The translations under genes were made by a program, and so were the position numbers. DNA of 64,000 bases, taken from contig JADJTO010000035.1 of the NCBI GenBank assembly GCA_016711105.1, positions 99,396-163,395 of the forward strand, read 5' to 3'. Positions 33,158-42,037 of the stretch are shown piece after piece. How positions within the stretch are numbered: the first letter of the stretch is position 1; each line of letters opens with the position of its first letter. A model generated the notes under the pieces. It searched no databases, was not told the DNA's origin, and worked only from the letters and a program-made list of their open reading frames with translations. This DNA is from Micropruina sp. Lineage in GTDB: Bacteria > Actinomycetota > Actinomycetes > Propionibacteriales > Propionibacteriaceae.

Positions 33158-35839
33158 TCAGCGCGGCTCGACGAAGACGGCGACGGTTCGTCCGGGGACT
33201 CGGAAGGCCCCACCGACCCAGGCCGCTTGTCGCACCAGCGGGTCGCGCGCCTTCGCCTGGATCGGGTGTAGGACGAACTCTCCGCTCAGCTCCAGAGCCT
33301 GATGCACGGCGTGCGGGGTGCCGTTGAACACCACCACGAGGCCGGCGTAGAGGTCGTCGACGGCTACGCCTTCGCCGTCGTCGATCCGCATCGTGATCAC
33401 CCCCGGGATCTGTTGCCAGGTTCCCGAGGCGGGGAAGGTCACCTTGGCCTTGACCTGGTCGGCGGACGCCAGGCGGAACAGCCGGGTCGAGGCGCGGAGC
33501 CGCAGCAGGTCCAGCGCTTGCGCGTGCGCGTCCCGGAGGTCGCCGGGCAGCGGCTTCAGCGCCGGATCGGCCAGCATCGGCGCCAGCAACTCCCAGTGGT
33601 GGCCGTTGTCGCGTTGCGGCGGCAGGCCGGCACCGAAACCGTTGGCGGTGAGGCTGAAGTCGAGGAAGTTGAACCAGTCGCCGGAGTTGTAGGAGTTCCG
33701 GTCCAGGCTCTTGCTGCGCAGTATGTCGGTGCCGGCGTGCCACATCACGGGGCTCTGCCCCAGAGTCGCGAAGGCCAGACACAGCGTGTTCATCCGGACC
33801 CGCTCCCCCATCGTGGTCGCGCGGGGCAGCTTGAGCGTCAAGGCGTCGAACAGGGTCTCGTTGTCGTGGGCGTCGACGTAGCTGATCACCTCGTCCGGCT
33901 GGTCGGCGTACCCGGCACCCGCGCCGTGGTAAGCCACCTCGTCGCCGCGCACCACGCGGGAGAGCGCGGCGGAGTTGAACTCGAAGCCACGCAGGTTCCC
34001 GGCCAGCCCGAGTTGGACCAGGTCGGCCGCCCACAGCAGCCGTTCGCGCTGACGAACGGGATCACCGCTGGCACCCGTCCAGTTGTCGGCGGTGAGCAGC
34101 CCCGTACCGAAGCCCTGCACCCGCGGATCGGCCTCGAAAGCTCCCCCGCCCCGCACGGCATCGCGCAAGCGATCCGAGAACGTGCCGATCGACGTGCCGC
34201 CCAGTTGGCCCTGGCTGGCTTGGACGAAGCGCGCGTTCCCGGCCACCTCGCCGAAGCTCCAGCCTTCCCCGTACAGGGTGATCGAGCGGCCATCCACCCC
34301 GTCCTTGGCGCGGGTCAGCGCGTCCAGGGCGGCGCGGACGGCCAACATGTTCGTCCGGCTGTGGTGCCCCATCAGGTCGAACCGGAAGCCGTCGATCTTG
34401 TATTGCCGAGCCCACAGGACGCAGGAGTCGACCATCAGCTTCTGAGCCATCCGATGCTCGGTGGCCACGTTCGGGCAGCAGCTGGAGGTCTCAATCTCGC
34501 CGGCCAGATTGAGCCGGTGATAGTAGCCGGGGACGATCCGGTCCAGGATCGACTTGGTGTTCTGCCCTGAACTGGCCGTGTGGTTGAAGACCTGATCCAG
34601 GACGACCCGCAGGCCCAGACCGTGCAGCGCGCCGACCATCGTCCGGAACTCGGTCACCCGACCCGCACCATCGGCACTGGCATGGGTGGCGCAGAAAGAC
34701 CCCTCGGGGGCTTGGTAGTGCAGCGGGTCATAACCCCAGTTGAAGCCGCTCGAAGCCGCACTGCTCGACACCACTCGCTGCTGCTCGGGGCTGTCCGGAG
34801 GGAGGGCGCGCAGGCTGTCCTTGGAAGCCGGGCGTTGACGATCCGGGTGCTCCTCGACGGTGGCGTTGTCGAAGACCGGAAGGAGTTGGACGGTGTTCAA
34901 CCCGGCCCGGGCCAGGCGGCGCAAATGCCGGGTGCCGTGGCCGTTGCGCGCGAACGCGAGGAAGCTGCCGCGCTCCTCGGCCGGCACTGTCTTGTCGCTG
35001 ATCGAGAAGTCTCGGACGTGCAACTCATAGATCACCTGGTCGACTGGATGCCCCAGCCGGGGTGGGGCGGCGCTCAACCATTGGGCCGGGGCGAGCGCGG
35101 GGTCGCTCAGGTCAAGCACCAGGCCGTGCGTGGAGTTGACCGTCAGGCCGACCGCATAGGGGTCGGTCACCTGATGGTTCACCACCCGCTGGACGTGCGG
35201 GGCGAACACCTTGACCTGGTAGCGGTAGCGGCAGCCCTTCCACTCGGGCCGACCGGCGATCGACCAGCAGCCGTCGGGCTCGCGGGTCAACTCGTGGTAA
35301 TCACCGGGGTGATCCGCGTGGTCGTGAGCCGGCCAGATGACCAGCCGGACGCGACTCGCGGTCGGCGCCCAGAGCCTGAAGGTCGGCTGCCCGTCCGACC
35401 ACGTGACGCCCAGCTGCGCCCGCTCGGCGGCGGGGTAGAGGTCGTCGAGGACGCCAGGGATCTGCAATCCGGTGGCGTGGATCATGCGCCCGGAGTGCTG
35501 GTGGGCGCTCACCGCAACCTGCCCGCGAAGGATCTCTTCGGCCCGGCTGGCGGTGCCCGGATCCAGCCTCAACAGCAGGTGTCCCCGCAGGTGCGGGTGG
35601 CGGGTCAGGGTCGGGGTGGGCAAGCCGTGGGGGTCGAACCGAAGGGTCGCGGTCCCCCACGCGACCGGTTCGGCAGCCCGCGGGTCGATTCCGCCGGTGG
35701 GCGAGAAGTGCAGTCGCCAATCCAGCGAGGCCGGGGCGAATCCGCCGGGCAAGGCATCGGCGGGCCAGGCGATCTGGGTGCGGGTCAGCCAGTGAGCGTG
35801 AGCGCTCCGCAGATCGGGTTGAAATGCCGCTGACTGCAC
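33158..35839 (-). CDS. pulA: Pullulanase-type alpha-1,6-glucosidase (glycogen debranching)
   Basis: Large GH13 enzyme cutting alpha-1,6 branches in glycogen or pullulan. An N-terminal pullulanase N2-like region and a CBM48 domain (TFRLWAPTASRVRLVIW) precede the barrel. Barrel motifs: YELHVRDFS, VVLDQVFNHT (region I), IDGFRFDLMGHH (region II with the nucleophile Asp), YGEGW (region III, acid Glu) and YVDAHDNETLFDAL (region IV). No signal peptide is seen, so it is probably cytoplasmic and serves glycogen breakdown, in line with glgC/glgA at 13-15 kb. I prefer the GTG at 35839 just after AAGGAGGG; a start at 35881 would add 14 residues. Confidence 0.92.
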   Translation of the reverse strand: MQSAAFQPDLRSAHAHWLTRTQIAWPADALPGGFAPASLDWRLHFSPTGGIDPRAAEPVAWGTATLRFDPHGLPTPTLTRHPHLRGHLLLRLDPGTASRAEEILRGQVAVSAHQHSGRMIHATGLQIPGVLDDLYPAAERAQLGVTWSDGQPTFRLWAPTASRVRLVIWPAHDHADHPGDYHELTREPDGCWSIAGRPEWKGCRYRYQVKVFAPHVQRVVNHQVTDPYAVGLTVNSTHGLVLDLSDPALAPAQWLSAAPPRLGHPVDQVIYELHVRDFSISDKTVPAEERGSFLAFARNGHGTRHLRRLARAGLNTVQLLPVFDNATVEEHPDRQRPASKDSLRALPPDSPEQQRVVSSSAASSGFNWGYDPLHYQAPEGSFCATHASADGAGRVTEFRTMVGALHGLGLRVVLDQVFNHTASSGQNTKSILDRIVPGYYHRLNLAGEIETSSCCPNVATEHRMAQKLMVDSCVLWARQYKIDGFRFDLMGHHSRTNMLAVRAALDALTRAKDGVDGRSITLYGEGWSFGEVAGNARFVQASQGQLGGTSIGTFSDRLRDAVRGGGAFEADPRVQGFGTGLLTADNWTGASGDPVRQRERLLWAADLVQLGLAGNLRGFEFNSAALSRVVRGDEVAYHGAGAGYADQPDEVISYVDAHDNETLFDALTLKLPRATTMGERVRMNTLCLAFATLGQSPVMWHAGTDILRSKSLDRNSYNSGDWFNFLDFSLTANGFGAGLPPQRDNGHHWELLAPMLADPALKPLPGDLRDAHAQALDLLRLRASTRLFRLASADQVKAKVTFPASGTWQQIPGVITMRIDDGEGVAVDDLYAGLVVVFNGTPHAVHQALELSGEFVLHPIQAKARDPLVRQAAWVGGAFRVPGRTVAVFVEPR

Positions 35840-35957
35840 GTCCCTCCTTGGAACTGGTGCGCGCCAAGCGCACTCGACCAATTGTGCACCCGCAAGGGCC
35901 GATGCCGCCGATCCAGGGCCAACAGTCGCTCGGACGAGCAGCGCGGAGCAGGCCCGG

Positions 35958-35963
35958 TAGGCT
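35958..35963 (+). promoter_or_regulatory. -10 element (TAGGCT) of a leaderless ybjQ-like transcript
   Basis: TAGGCT, CGCTAC, then the ATG at 35970; no ribosome site is present. Confidence 0.5.
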
Positions 35964-35969
35964 CGCTAC

Positions 35970-36350
35970 ATGCTGATTGTCACCACCAACGACATCCCTG
36001 GTTACCGGATCGAGGCCGTCTTCGGCGAAGTGATGGGTATGACCGTGCGAAGCGCCAACATCGGCGCCAATTTCGTCGCCAGCTTCCGCGCCATCGGCGG
36101 TGGCGAGGTGAACGAATACACCCAACTCGTCTACGACAGCCGCCAGCAGGTGATGCAGCGGATGTGGGAGCAGGCGCAGCAGCGTGGCGCCAACGCGATC
36201 GTCGGCTGCCGCTTCGACACCGGCGAGATCGCCGCTCAGTTCTCTGAGGTCTGCTGTTACGGCACCGCCGTCGTGGTGGCCCCGATTCCTGAGGGCGAGC
36301 CGGGCGCAACCCCTCAGAGCATCGCCGACACGGCCAGCCGCGGGCGGTAG
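35970..36350 (+). CDS. YbjQ family protein (UPF0145)
   Basis: A 126-residue protein of the YbjQ/UPF0145 family, which forms small pentameric beta-rich rings sometimes annotated as heavy-metal binding. Family sequence: TTNDIPGYRIEAVFGEVMGMTVRSANI, GGGEVNEYTQLVYDSRQQVMQRM and the core GANAIVGCRFDTGEI with CCYGTAVVV near the end (three Cys in the last third). The physiological role is unknown. Its 3' end overlaps the convergent ABC transporter gene by 37 bases. The start is leaderless-like. Confidence 0.9.
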   Translation: MLIVTTNDIPGYRIEAVFGEVMGMTVRSANIGANFVASFRAIGGGEVNEYTQLVYDSRQQVMQRMWEQAQQRGANAIVGCRFDTGEIAAQFSEVCCYGTAVVVAPIPEGEPGATPQSIADTASRGR

Positions 36351-38170
36351 TCGGAGAAGTCGGAGAAGTCGGCGGCGAGTCGGGCGTACACGCCACCCGA
36401 CTCCAGGAGTTCGTTGTGGCTGCCTGACTCGACGATCCGCCCCCTGTCCAGCGCGACGATCAGGTCGGCGTGAGTGATGGTGCTCAGCCGATGCGCGATG
36501 GTCAAGGTCGTCCGCCCTTGGATCAGGTTGTCCAGTGCGGCTTGCAGTTCCCGCTCGGTCTCGTTGTCCAGCGAACTGGTCGCCTCATCCAGCACCAGAA
36601 TCCGCGGATCCCGCAGCAGCGTGCGAGCGATCGCCAGGCGTTGTCGCTCGCCACCGGAGAAGCGGTGCCCACGGGAGCCGACCACCGTGTCCAACCCCTC
36701 GGGCAGGCTGCGCACGAGATCGGCGATCTGCGCCGCCTCGAGCGCCTCCCAGAGCTGGGCCGGCGGCGCATCATGCCTGGCCAACAGCAGATTGGCAGCA
36801 ATCGTGTCGTGGACCAGATAGGCCTCCTGCGAGACCACCCCGACGACTCTGGCGAGGTCGTCGGGGTCGAGATCGCGCAGGTCGAGGCCGTCGATGGTGA
36901 TCCGCCCGGCGCTGGGGTCGGCCAAGCGAACCATCAACGCGGCCAGGGTTGACTTTCCCGAACCGGTCTCGCCGACGATGCCCACCGAATGGCCGGCCGG
37001 AATCACCAGGTTGATCTCCGACAAGGCGTCCTCCTCGCCGTCTGGGTAGCGGAAGCTCAGCTTCTCCAAGCGCACCCCCAGGACGTCTGCCGGTTGCAGC
37101 GGAACGGCTACGGCGGGGGGCGTCACCGCGATCGGCAAGTCGAGGTAGCCGAAGATTCGACTGAGCAGGGCCAGCGAACTGGCCCACGGGACCGCGACGG
37201 TCAGCAGGCCGAGGAGCGGGCGGGAGATGCTCACCTGCAGGGTGGTGAAGGCGATCAGCGTGCCGATGCTCACCTCGCCCGACGTCTGCGGAAAGCCCGC
37301 CGCAAGGTAGATGACCGCGGGGATGACCGCAAAGACGATCTGCATCGTGGCCATCCGCCACCGGCCGGCCAGCTGGGAGCGCAGCTCCAGGTCGACCAGG
37401 GTGTCCGAGGTTCGTTCGAATTCGGCCAGACGCCGTCCGCTCAGCCCGAGAGTCTTGGTCAACAGGGCCCCGTTGACCGACAACGCCTCCGATACCTGGC
37501 CGTGCAGTTCGGCCAGCGCCTGTTGGCGACGACCAGTCAGCTCCCGGCGCAGCAGGGCCACCCGACGCGTCGTCAAGACCGCCGGCGGGAGCACCACCAG
37601 CGAGATCAGCGCCAAGCGCCAGTTGAGCACGGCCATCGCCGCAGCCGTCGCCACAGCGGTGGTCAGGTTGGAGGCGACCGAGGTCGCCGTGGTGGTGATC
37701 ACCGATTGCAGGCCGGCAATGTCGTTGATCAGCCGAGATTGGATTTCGCCACTGCGGGTGCGTTTGAAGAAGTCCAGCGCTTGGGCCTCGATGTGCGCGA
37801 AGACGTCGGTCCGCAACCGATGCATCACTCGCTGACCGACAGAGGTCGCCAACCAGGTCTGGACGACACCGAGCATTCCGGTGATCACCGCGACCACCAG
37901 CATCCCGGCCACGGACCAGATCAGCAGCGAGGTGTTGCCCGAAGGCAGGGCGTCATCGATCACCGTCTTGATCAGGAACGGCTGGGCCAGCCCGACCACC
38001 GAGGCGGTCATGATGATCAGCGTCAACACCGAAAGCTTCCCTCGGTAGGGACGGAACAACCCGAGCACCCGACCGAGCTGCACCGGCGACTCGTCCAGTT
38101 GGCGGCGGTCGTTGGGGTCGATCCGCCCCGAGCCGCGTTTGTCGACGAACAGAGGTGCATCGGCTGTCAT
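36314..38170 (-). CDS. ABC transporter with fused permease and ATPase domains (exporter type)
   Basis: A homodimer-type ABC exporter of 618 residues. Six membrane segments lie in about residues 45-330 (KLSVLTLIIMTASVVGLAQ, LIWSVAGMLVVAVITGML and others). The nucleotide-binding domain has Walker A GETGSGKST, Q-loop VSQEAYLVHDT, signature FSGGERQRLAIA, Walker B ILVLDEATSSLD and the H-loop IAHRLST, so it should be active. The substrate is unknown; lipid or drug export is typical of the class. It is a single gene, convergent with ybjQ and divergent from the small membrane protein at 38253. Confidence 0.93.
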   Translation of the reverse strand: MTADAPLFVDKRGSGRIDPNDRRQLDESPVQLGRVLGLFRPYRGKLSVLTLIIMTASVVGLAQPFLIKTVIDDALPSGNTSLLIWSVAGMLVVAVITGMLGVVQTWLATSVGQRVMHRLRTDVFAHIEAQALDFFKRTRSGEIQSRLINDIAGLQSVITTTATSVASNLTTAVATAAAMAVLNWRLALISLVVLPPAVLTTRRVALLRRELTGRRQQALAELHGQVSEALSVNGALLTKTLGLSGRRLAEFERTSDTLVDLELRSQLAGRWRMATMQIVFAVIPAVIYLAAGFPQTSGEVSIGTLIAFTTLQVSISRPLLGLLTVAVPWASSLALLSRIFGYLDLPIAVTPPAVAVPLQPADVLGVRLEKLSFRYPDGEEDALSEINLVIPAGHSVGIVGETGSGKSTLAALMVRLADPSAGRITIDGLDLRDLDPDDLARVVGVVSQEAYLVHDTIAANLLLARHDAPPAQLWEALEAAQIADLVRSLPEGLDTVVGSRGHRFSGGERQRLAIARTLLRDPRILVLDEATSSLDNETERELQAALDNLIQGRTTLTIAHRLSTITHADLIVALDRGRIVESGSHNELLESGGVYARLAADFSDFSDYRPRLAVSAML

Positions 38171-38252
38171 CGGGGCTCCTCTCCTTAGACCCGGGCTTAC
38201 GATTATGCGCGGTTGCCCCGACAGTTTCGGGACGCGACCACCATGAGGATTC

Positions 38253-38594
38253 GTGGAACTAATCAGCGCTGGAGTCGCGGTGCTGCTCAGCGCCTATTTC
38301 GGGGTCATTGCTTGGGTTCAGCTAAGGCAGCCAGTGGGCGGACGAATGTCGCCATCAGCCAGGCGCGCCGTGAACGCGGGCAGGCTCCTCGCGCTGGTCG
38401 GCCTGGTGGGCGCCGCCGGGGTGCTGGTCGGGATCAGGTTCCCGAGCATCGGGATGGTCGCAGGCGTCCTGCTGGCCAGTGTGGCGATCGGCGAGTTGGC
38501 ACTGCAGGCCCATCGAAGGACGCCCTGGCCGCGGCTGCTACCCATGCTGGCCGCCTTCCCGCTGGCGATGTTCTACCTTGGATTTCGTGCCTGA
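38253..38594 (+). CDS. Small hypothetical membrane protein
   Basis: A 113-residue protein with four predicted membrane segments (SAGVAVLLSAYFGVIAW, LLALVGLVGAAGVLVGI, MVAGVLLASVAIGEL, LLPMLAAFPLAMFYL) and little soluble sequence. The GTG start at 38253 has TGAGGAT upstream. Codon use is normal for this genome (G or C at most third positions), which supports a real gene. I recognise no family; a small multi-helix membrane protein of unknown role is all that can be said. Confidence 0.65.
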   Translation: MELISAGVAVLLSAYFGVIAWVQLRQPVGGRMSPSARRAVNAGRLLALVGLVGAAGVLVGIRFPSIGMVAGVLLASVAIGELALQAHRRTPWPRLLPMLAAFPLAMFYLGFRA

Positions 38595-38746
38595 CGGCTG
38601 CACACCTGGCGGGCAGACCGTGGCCTGCCCGCCTCACAAGCGGCGTGTCGAAACCTGATCGGAATCAAGATTGGTGGTTATGCTCTGGCGCCTCTGTTAG
38701 GGTTTTGAGTGTTCCGGTGGGAACACGAACACCCAAGGGGAAAAAC

Positions 38747-39475
38747 ATGACTGACATTAATGACAACATCACTGCTGGGCCGTCCAAGGTCTCCCGCCGT
38801 ACGCTCGCGGCTGGGGCTGCCTGGAGTGTCCCGGTGATCGCCACGGTCTCTGCGGCACCCGCGTTCGCCCTCTCCGGCGGCCCGAGCCTTGCTTTCCTGG
38901 GTGCCTGCAAGCTGCCGGGGAACTCGTGCCACATCGACGGGTTCAAGAAGGGCTACAAGTTCAACTTCCGGGTCACGAACAACGATGCGAACAACGACAT
39001 CTACCTGTGCGCCCCGATCACCTTCACGGCCACGGGGACGGGTGTTGACCCACTGATCTACACCCCGCAGACGCCCTGCATCCTGATCCCGGCCGGGTCT
39101 TCGTCCGTGGTCCCGATCTTCGCCGATGCAGCCAGCAGCGCGAACTTGGTGTTCACGACCACGATGACCGTCACCTGGGGCCAGGAGTCAGGAACGCTCG
39201 GCGAATTCTTTGAAAGCCACCATGGAGGCGTAGCTCTGCTTGCGGAATGTCCCTCCCAACATCAGAGCGACCAGTTTCATCGCACCGCGAAATTCGAAGA
39301 CGTTGTGGGCCACCCAACGGGTTGTCTGGTGACTGGCTTCGTAAAACGTGTTCTCGCCGATGTTGTGAACACCCTTGGCGTCGTAGGTGGCGTTGAACGC
39401 GTCCGGAAGGTCACGTCGGGTAATGGTCTCGATCATCTCCAGGGTCCCCTTGCCCTGTCGATAGACCAGGCGTGA
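38747..39475 (+). CDS. Secreted protein with Tat-like signal; 3' part probably not coding
   Basis: MTDINDNITAGPSKVSRRTLAAGAAW opens a signal peptide with the twin arginines SRRTLAAG, a hydrophobic stretch (WSVPVIATVSAAPAFA) and an AFA cleavage site, a form common in actinobacterial surface proteins. The mature part (about 130 residues) has four Cys and a beta-rich composition (YKFNFRVTNNDANND). From about 39187 onward the open frame runs antisense to the SRPBCC gene and its codon use becomes abnormal, so the true 3' end has been lost by deletion or is hidden by a frameshift. The ribosome site AAGGGG precedes the ATG at 38747. The function is unknown. Confidence 0.6.
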   Translation: MTDINDNITAGPSKVSRRTLAAGAAWSVPVIATVSAAPAFALSGGPSLAFLGACKLPGNSCHIDGFKKGYKFNFRVTNNDANNDIYLCAPITFTATGTGVDPLIYTPQTPCILIPAGSSSVVPIFADAASSANLVFTTTMTVTWGQESGTLGEFFESHHGGVALLAECPSQHQSDQFHRTAKFEDVVGHPTGCLVTGFVKRVLADVVNTLGVVGGVERVRKVTSGNGLDHLQGPLALSIDQA

Positions 39476-39622
39476 GGTGGCCCCGGGGCTCCCGGGCGTT
39501 CCGCTGATCGGTTCGAACGACAACAGTCCCTCTTGCCAGAGCTTCAGGTTGGACGGATCGTCGAACAGCTCGATGAACCTCTCGCGGGGAACGTTGACCA
39601 CGATCTCTTGAGTGAACTCCAT
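39188..39622 (-). CDS. SRPBCC (START-like) family protein
   Basis: A 144-residue helix-grip protein of the SRPBCC superfamily (ligand-binding hot-dog-like cavity). It begins MEFTQEIVVNVPRERFIELF, typical of the polyketide-cyclase/dehydrase-like subgroup, with LKLWQEGLLSFEPISG and a long C-terminal helix (GTFRKQSYASMVAFKEFAE) that closes the pocket. The ligand is unknown. Codon use is normal along the whole frame, so this strand and not the opposite one is coding between 39188 and 39475. Confidence 0.85.
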   Translation of the reverse strand: MEFTQEIVVNVPRERFIELFDDPSNLKLWQEGLLSFEPISGTPGSPGATSRLVYRQGKGTLEMIETITRRDLPDAFNATYDAKGVHNIGENTFYEASHQTTRWVAHNVFEFRGAMKLVALMLGGTFRKQSYASMVAFKEFAERS

Positions 39623-39707
39623 CCGCCGACCCTAGCTGGGAGGAGTCCGGCCCAGCCAGACCTCGGGGGTCGAGTCGGGTCTTTGGCTACTCCTTGATGT
39701 TGGTTGG

Positions 39708-42023
39708 TCAGAGGTTGGTGATCTGGACGGGGGTGCTCAGGACGCGGCCTTCAGCGACGATGCGAGTCTGGCCAGTGATGGTGAAGTTCCCGGTGAGGGG
39801 TAGGTCCTCGCTGCTGGTGCCGACCAGCACAGTCATCGCACCGGGTTCGACGATGCGCCGGTAGTCGATGCCGGTGAACGAGGTGCGGTCCATATGGACC
39901 GTCCAGGTCACGCGGCGGGCGGCCCCGACAGGCAAGGGCACCCTGGCGAACCCGATCAGCTGCTTGATCGGCCGGGCGACCTGGGCCACCCGGTCAGCGA
40001 GGTACAGCTGGACCACTTCTGCTCCCTCGCGCTCCCCCGTGTTGCCGACGGTCACCCCCACGGTCAGGGTTCCGTCGGTGGGCACCTCGGTGGCGTCGAT
40101 GGTGAGGTCGCTCAGCTCGTAGCTGCTGTAGCCGATGCCGAAACCGAACGGAAACAGCGGCCGCGGGTCGAGGTTGGAGACGCCTTCGTTGTACCAGGCC
40201 AGCGGTGCCGCCAGGTAGGTGCCGGGCTGCCCGCCGGGGTGGTCGGGGATGCCGACCGGCAGTTTGCCGGTGGGGTTGATCCGTCCGGTGAGGACGCCGA
40301 CGAGCGCGTCCGCCCCTTCTTCGCCGGGCATGAACGCCTGGATCACGGCTGCGCAGCGGTCGGCGTAGGCGCCGAGTGAGTAGGGCCGTCCGGAAATGAC
40401 CAGCAGGACGACGGGCGTGCCGGTGTCCAGGACGGCCTCGACCAGGTCACCTTGCAGTCCGGGCAGCCGCAGATCGACGCTGTCGCAGCCCTCCCCGGAG
40501 GTGCCCAGGCCGAACAGACCGGCCAGGTCACCCACGGCCACGATGGCGATCCCGGCGGCCTGAGCCGCCTGGACCGCGGCCTGGATACCGCTGGGGTCGG
40601 CGGCCAGGATCGGCACCCCGAGGTGGTGTTCGACCCGATCGGCGCCGAGTTCAGCGGTGAGCGCCTCGGCCAGGGACCGGGCCTGGATGCCGATGCCCAT
40701 CTCGGGGTAGCGGCCCATGATGTGGTTGGGGTAGGAGTAGCAGCCCATGAACGTCTTGGCCTCGTCCGCGCAGGGGCCGACCAGCGCGATTCCTGCGTTG
40801 GCCACCAAGGGCAGGACACCCGTGTTTCGGAGCAGGACGATGCTCTGCTCCGCCATTCTGCGCGCGAAGTCGCGGTTGCGAGGGCTGTCCAGATCGACCT
40901 GGTGACCGAGGCGAGCGACGTCGAAGTCCGGGTCGAGTAGGCCGAGTTCGATCTTTTGGCGGAGCACCCGTCGGGCGGCGCGGTCCACCAGCGCCTCGTC
41001 CAGCAGGCCTTGGCGGACGGCGTCGGCCAGGTGGGCATAGCCGTCGGTGTTGGGGAGTTCGACGTCGATCCCGGCGGTGAGGGCCAGCACGCCGGCTTCA
41101 GCGAGGGTGCCGGCCACGTGGTGCATCATCTCCAGGAAGTAGACCGACCAGTAGTCCGACACCACGGTGCCGGTGAACCCCCACCGGTCGCGCAGCACGC
41201 CGGTGAGCAGCTCGACGCTGGCTCCGGCCGGGACCCCGTCGAGGTCGGAGTAGGAGTTCATCACCGACGCGGCGCCGCCGTCGCGGACGGCCATCTCGAA
41301 CGGCGGCAGCAGGACGTCCTCCAGTTCCCGGCGTCCGATCGGGACCGGCGCGTGATTACGTCCGGCCTTCGAGGCCGAGTAGCCGGCGAAGTGCTTCAGG
41401 GTTGCCAGTACTCCGGCCTCCTGGAGGCCGCGGACGTAGGCGCTGCCGAGCATGCCGACCAGGTACGGGTCCTCGCCGCAGGTCTCCTCCACCCGTCCCC
41501 AGCGGTAGTCGCGGACGACGTCCAGGAGGGGTGACAACCCTTGATGGACGCCGACCGCCGCCATGTCGGAGCCGATCGCGTGCGCCATCTCGAAGATCAG
41601 GTGGGGGTCGAAGGTGGCTCCCCAGGCGATCGCGGCGGGATACACGGTGGCCCCGTAGGTGGTGAACCCGGTCAGGCACTCCTCGTGGGCGATGGCCGGG
41701 ATGCCGAAGCGGGACTGGGCGATGACCTGGGACTGGAGGGTGCGCAGCTGGTCGATGCCGTCCGCGACGGTGGTGGGTTGGCTGCCGTAGTTGCGGGTGA
41801 GGTGGCCCAGGCCGTGGGCGATCGTGTCGGCCCAGGAGCGTCCGGAGTGCAGGGCGCTCTCCATCGGGGCGGCGTCGCCGGCGGCGTGTTCGTCCTCGGG
41901 TGTGGGCCAGAAGCTGCCCAGTTGGCCGACCTTTTCCTCCAGGGAGAGGGCATCCAGGAGGGCGGTGACTCTGTCCTCCACCGGCAGGGCGGGGTTGTTC
42001 CACGGGTTGAGTGCGGTGGGCAT
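39708..42023 (-). CDS. Glycoside hydrolase family 3 beta-glycosidase
   Basis: Retaining beta-glucosidase/xylosidase of GH3, 771 residues. The (beta/alpha)8 domain contains IPAIAHEECLTGF, LKHFAGYSASKAGRNHAP (substrate-binding Lys-His) and the nucleophile Asp in GTVVSDYWSV. The alpha/beta sandwich domain follows (SIVLLRNTGVLPLV), and the C-terminal fibronectin III-like domain starts at TEVPTDGTLTVGVTVGNTGEREG. No signal peptide is seen, so it acts inside the cell on imported oligosaccharides. I start at the ATG at 42023 (AAAGG upstream). It is the last gene of an operon with two permeases and a binding protein. Confidence 0.93.
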   Translation of the reverse strand: MPTALNPWNNPALPVEDRVTALLDALSLEEKVGQLGSFWPTPEDEHAAGDAAPMESALHSGRSWADTIAHGLGHLTRNYGSQPTTVADGIDQLRTLQSQVIAQSRFGIPAIAHEECLTGFTTYGATVYPAAIAWGATFDPHLIFEMAHAIGSDMAAVGVHQGLSPLLDVVRDYRWGRVEETCGEDPYLVGMLGSAYVRGLQEAGVLATLKHFAGYSASKAGRNHAPVPIGRRELEDVLLPPFEMAVRDGGAASVMNSYSDLDGVPAGASVELLTGVLRDRWGFTGTVVSDYWSVYFLEMMHHVAGTLAEAGVLALTAGIDVELPNTDGYAHLADAVRQGLLDEALVDRAARRVLRQKIELGLLDPDFDVARLGHQVDLDSPRNRDFARRMAEQSIVLLRNTGVLPLVANAGIALVGPCADEAKTFMGCYSYPNHIMGRYPEMGIGIQARSLAEALTAELGADRVEHHLGVPILAADPSGIQAAVQAAQAAGIAIVAVGDLAGLFGLGTSGEGCDSVDLRLPGLQGDLVEAVLDTGTPVVLLVISGRPYSLGAYADRCAAVIQAFMPGEEGADALVGVLTGRINPTGKLPVGIPDHPGGQPGTYLAAPLAWYNEGVSNLDPRPLFPFGFGIGYSSYELSDLTIDATEVPTDGTLTVGVTVGNTGEREGAEVVQLYLADRVAQVARPIKQLIGFARVPLPVGAARRVTWTVHMDRTSFTGIDYRRIVEPGAMTVLVGTSSEDLPLTGNFTITGQTRIVAEGRVLSTPVQITNL

Positions 42024-42037
42024 GGTGGCCTTTCTGG

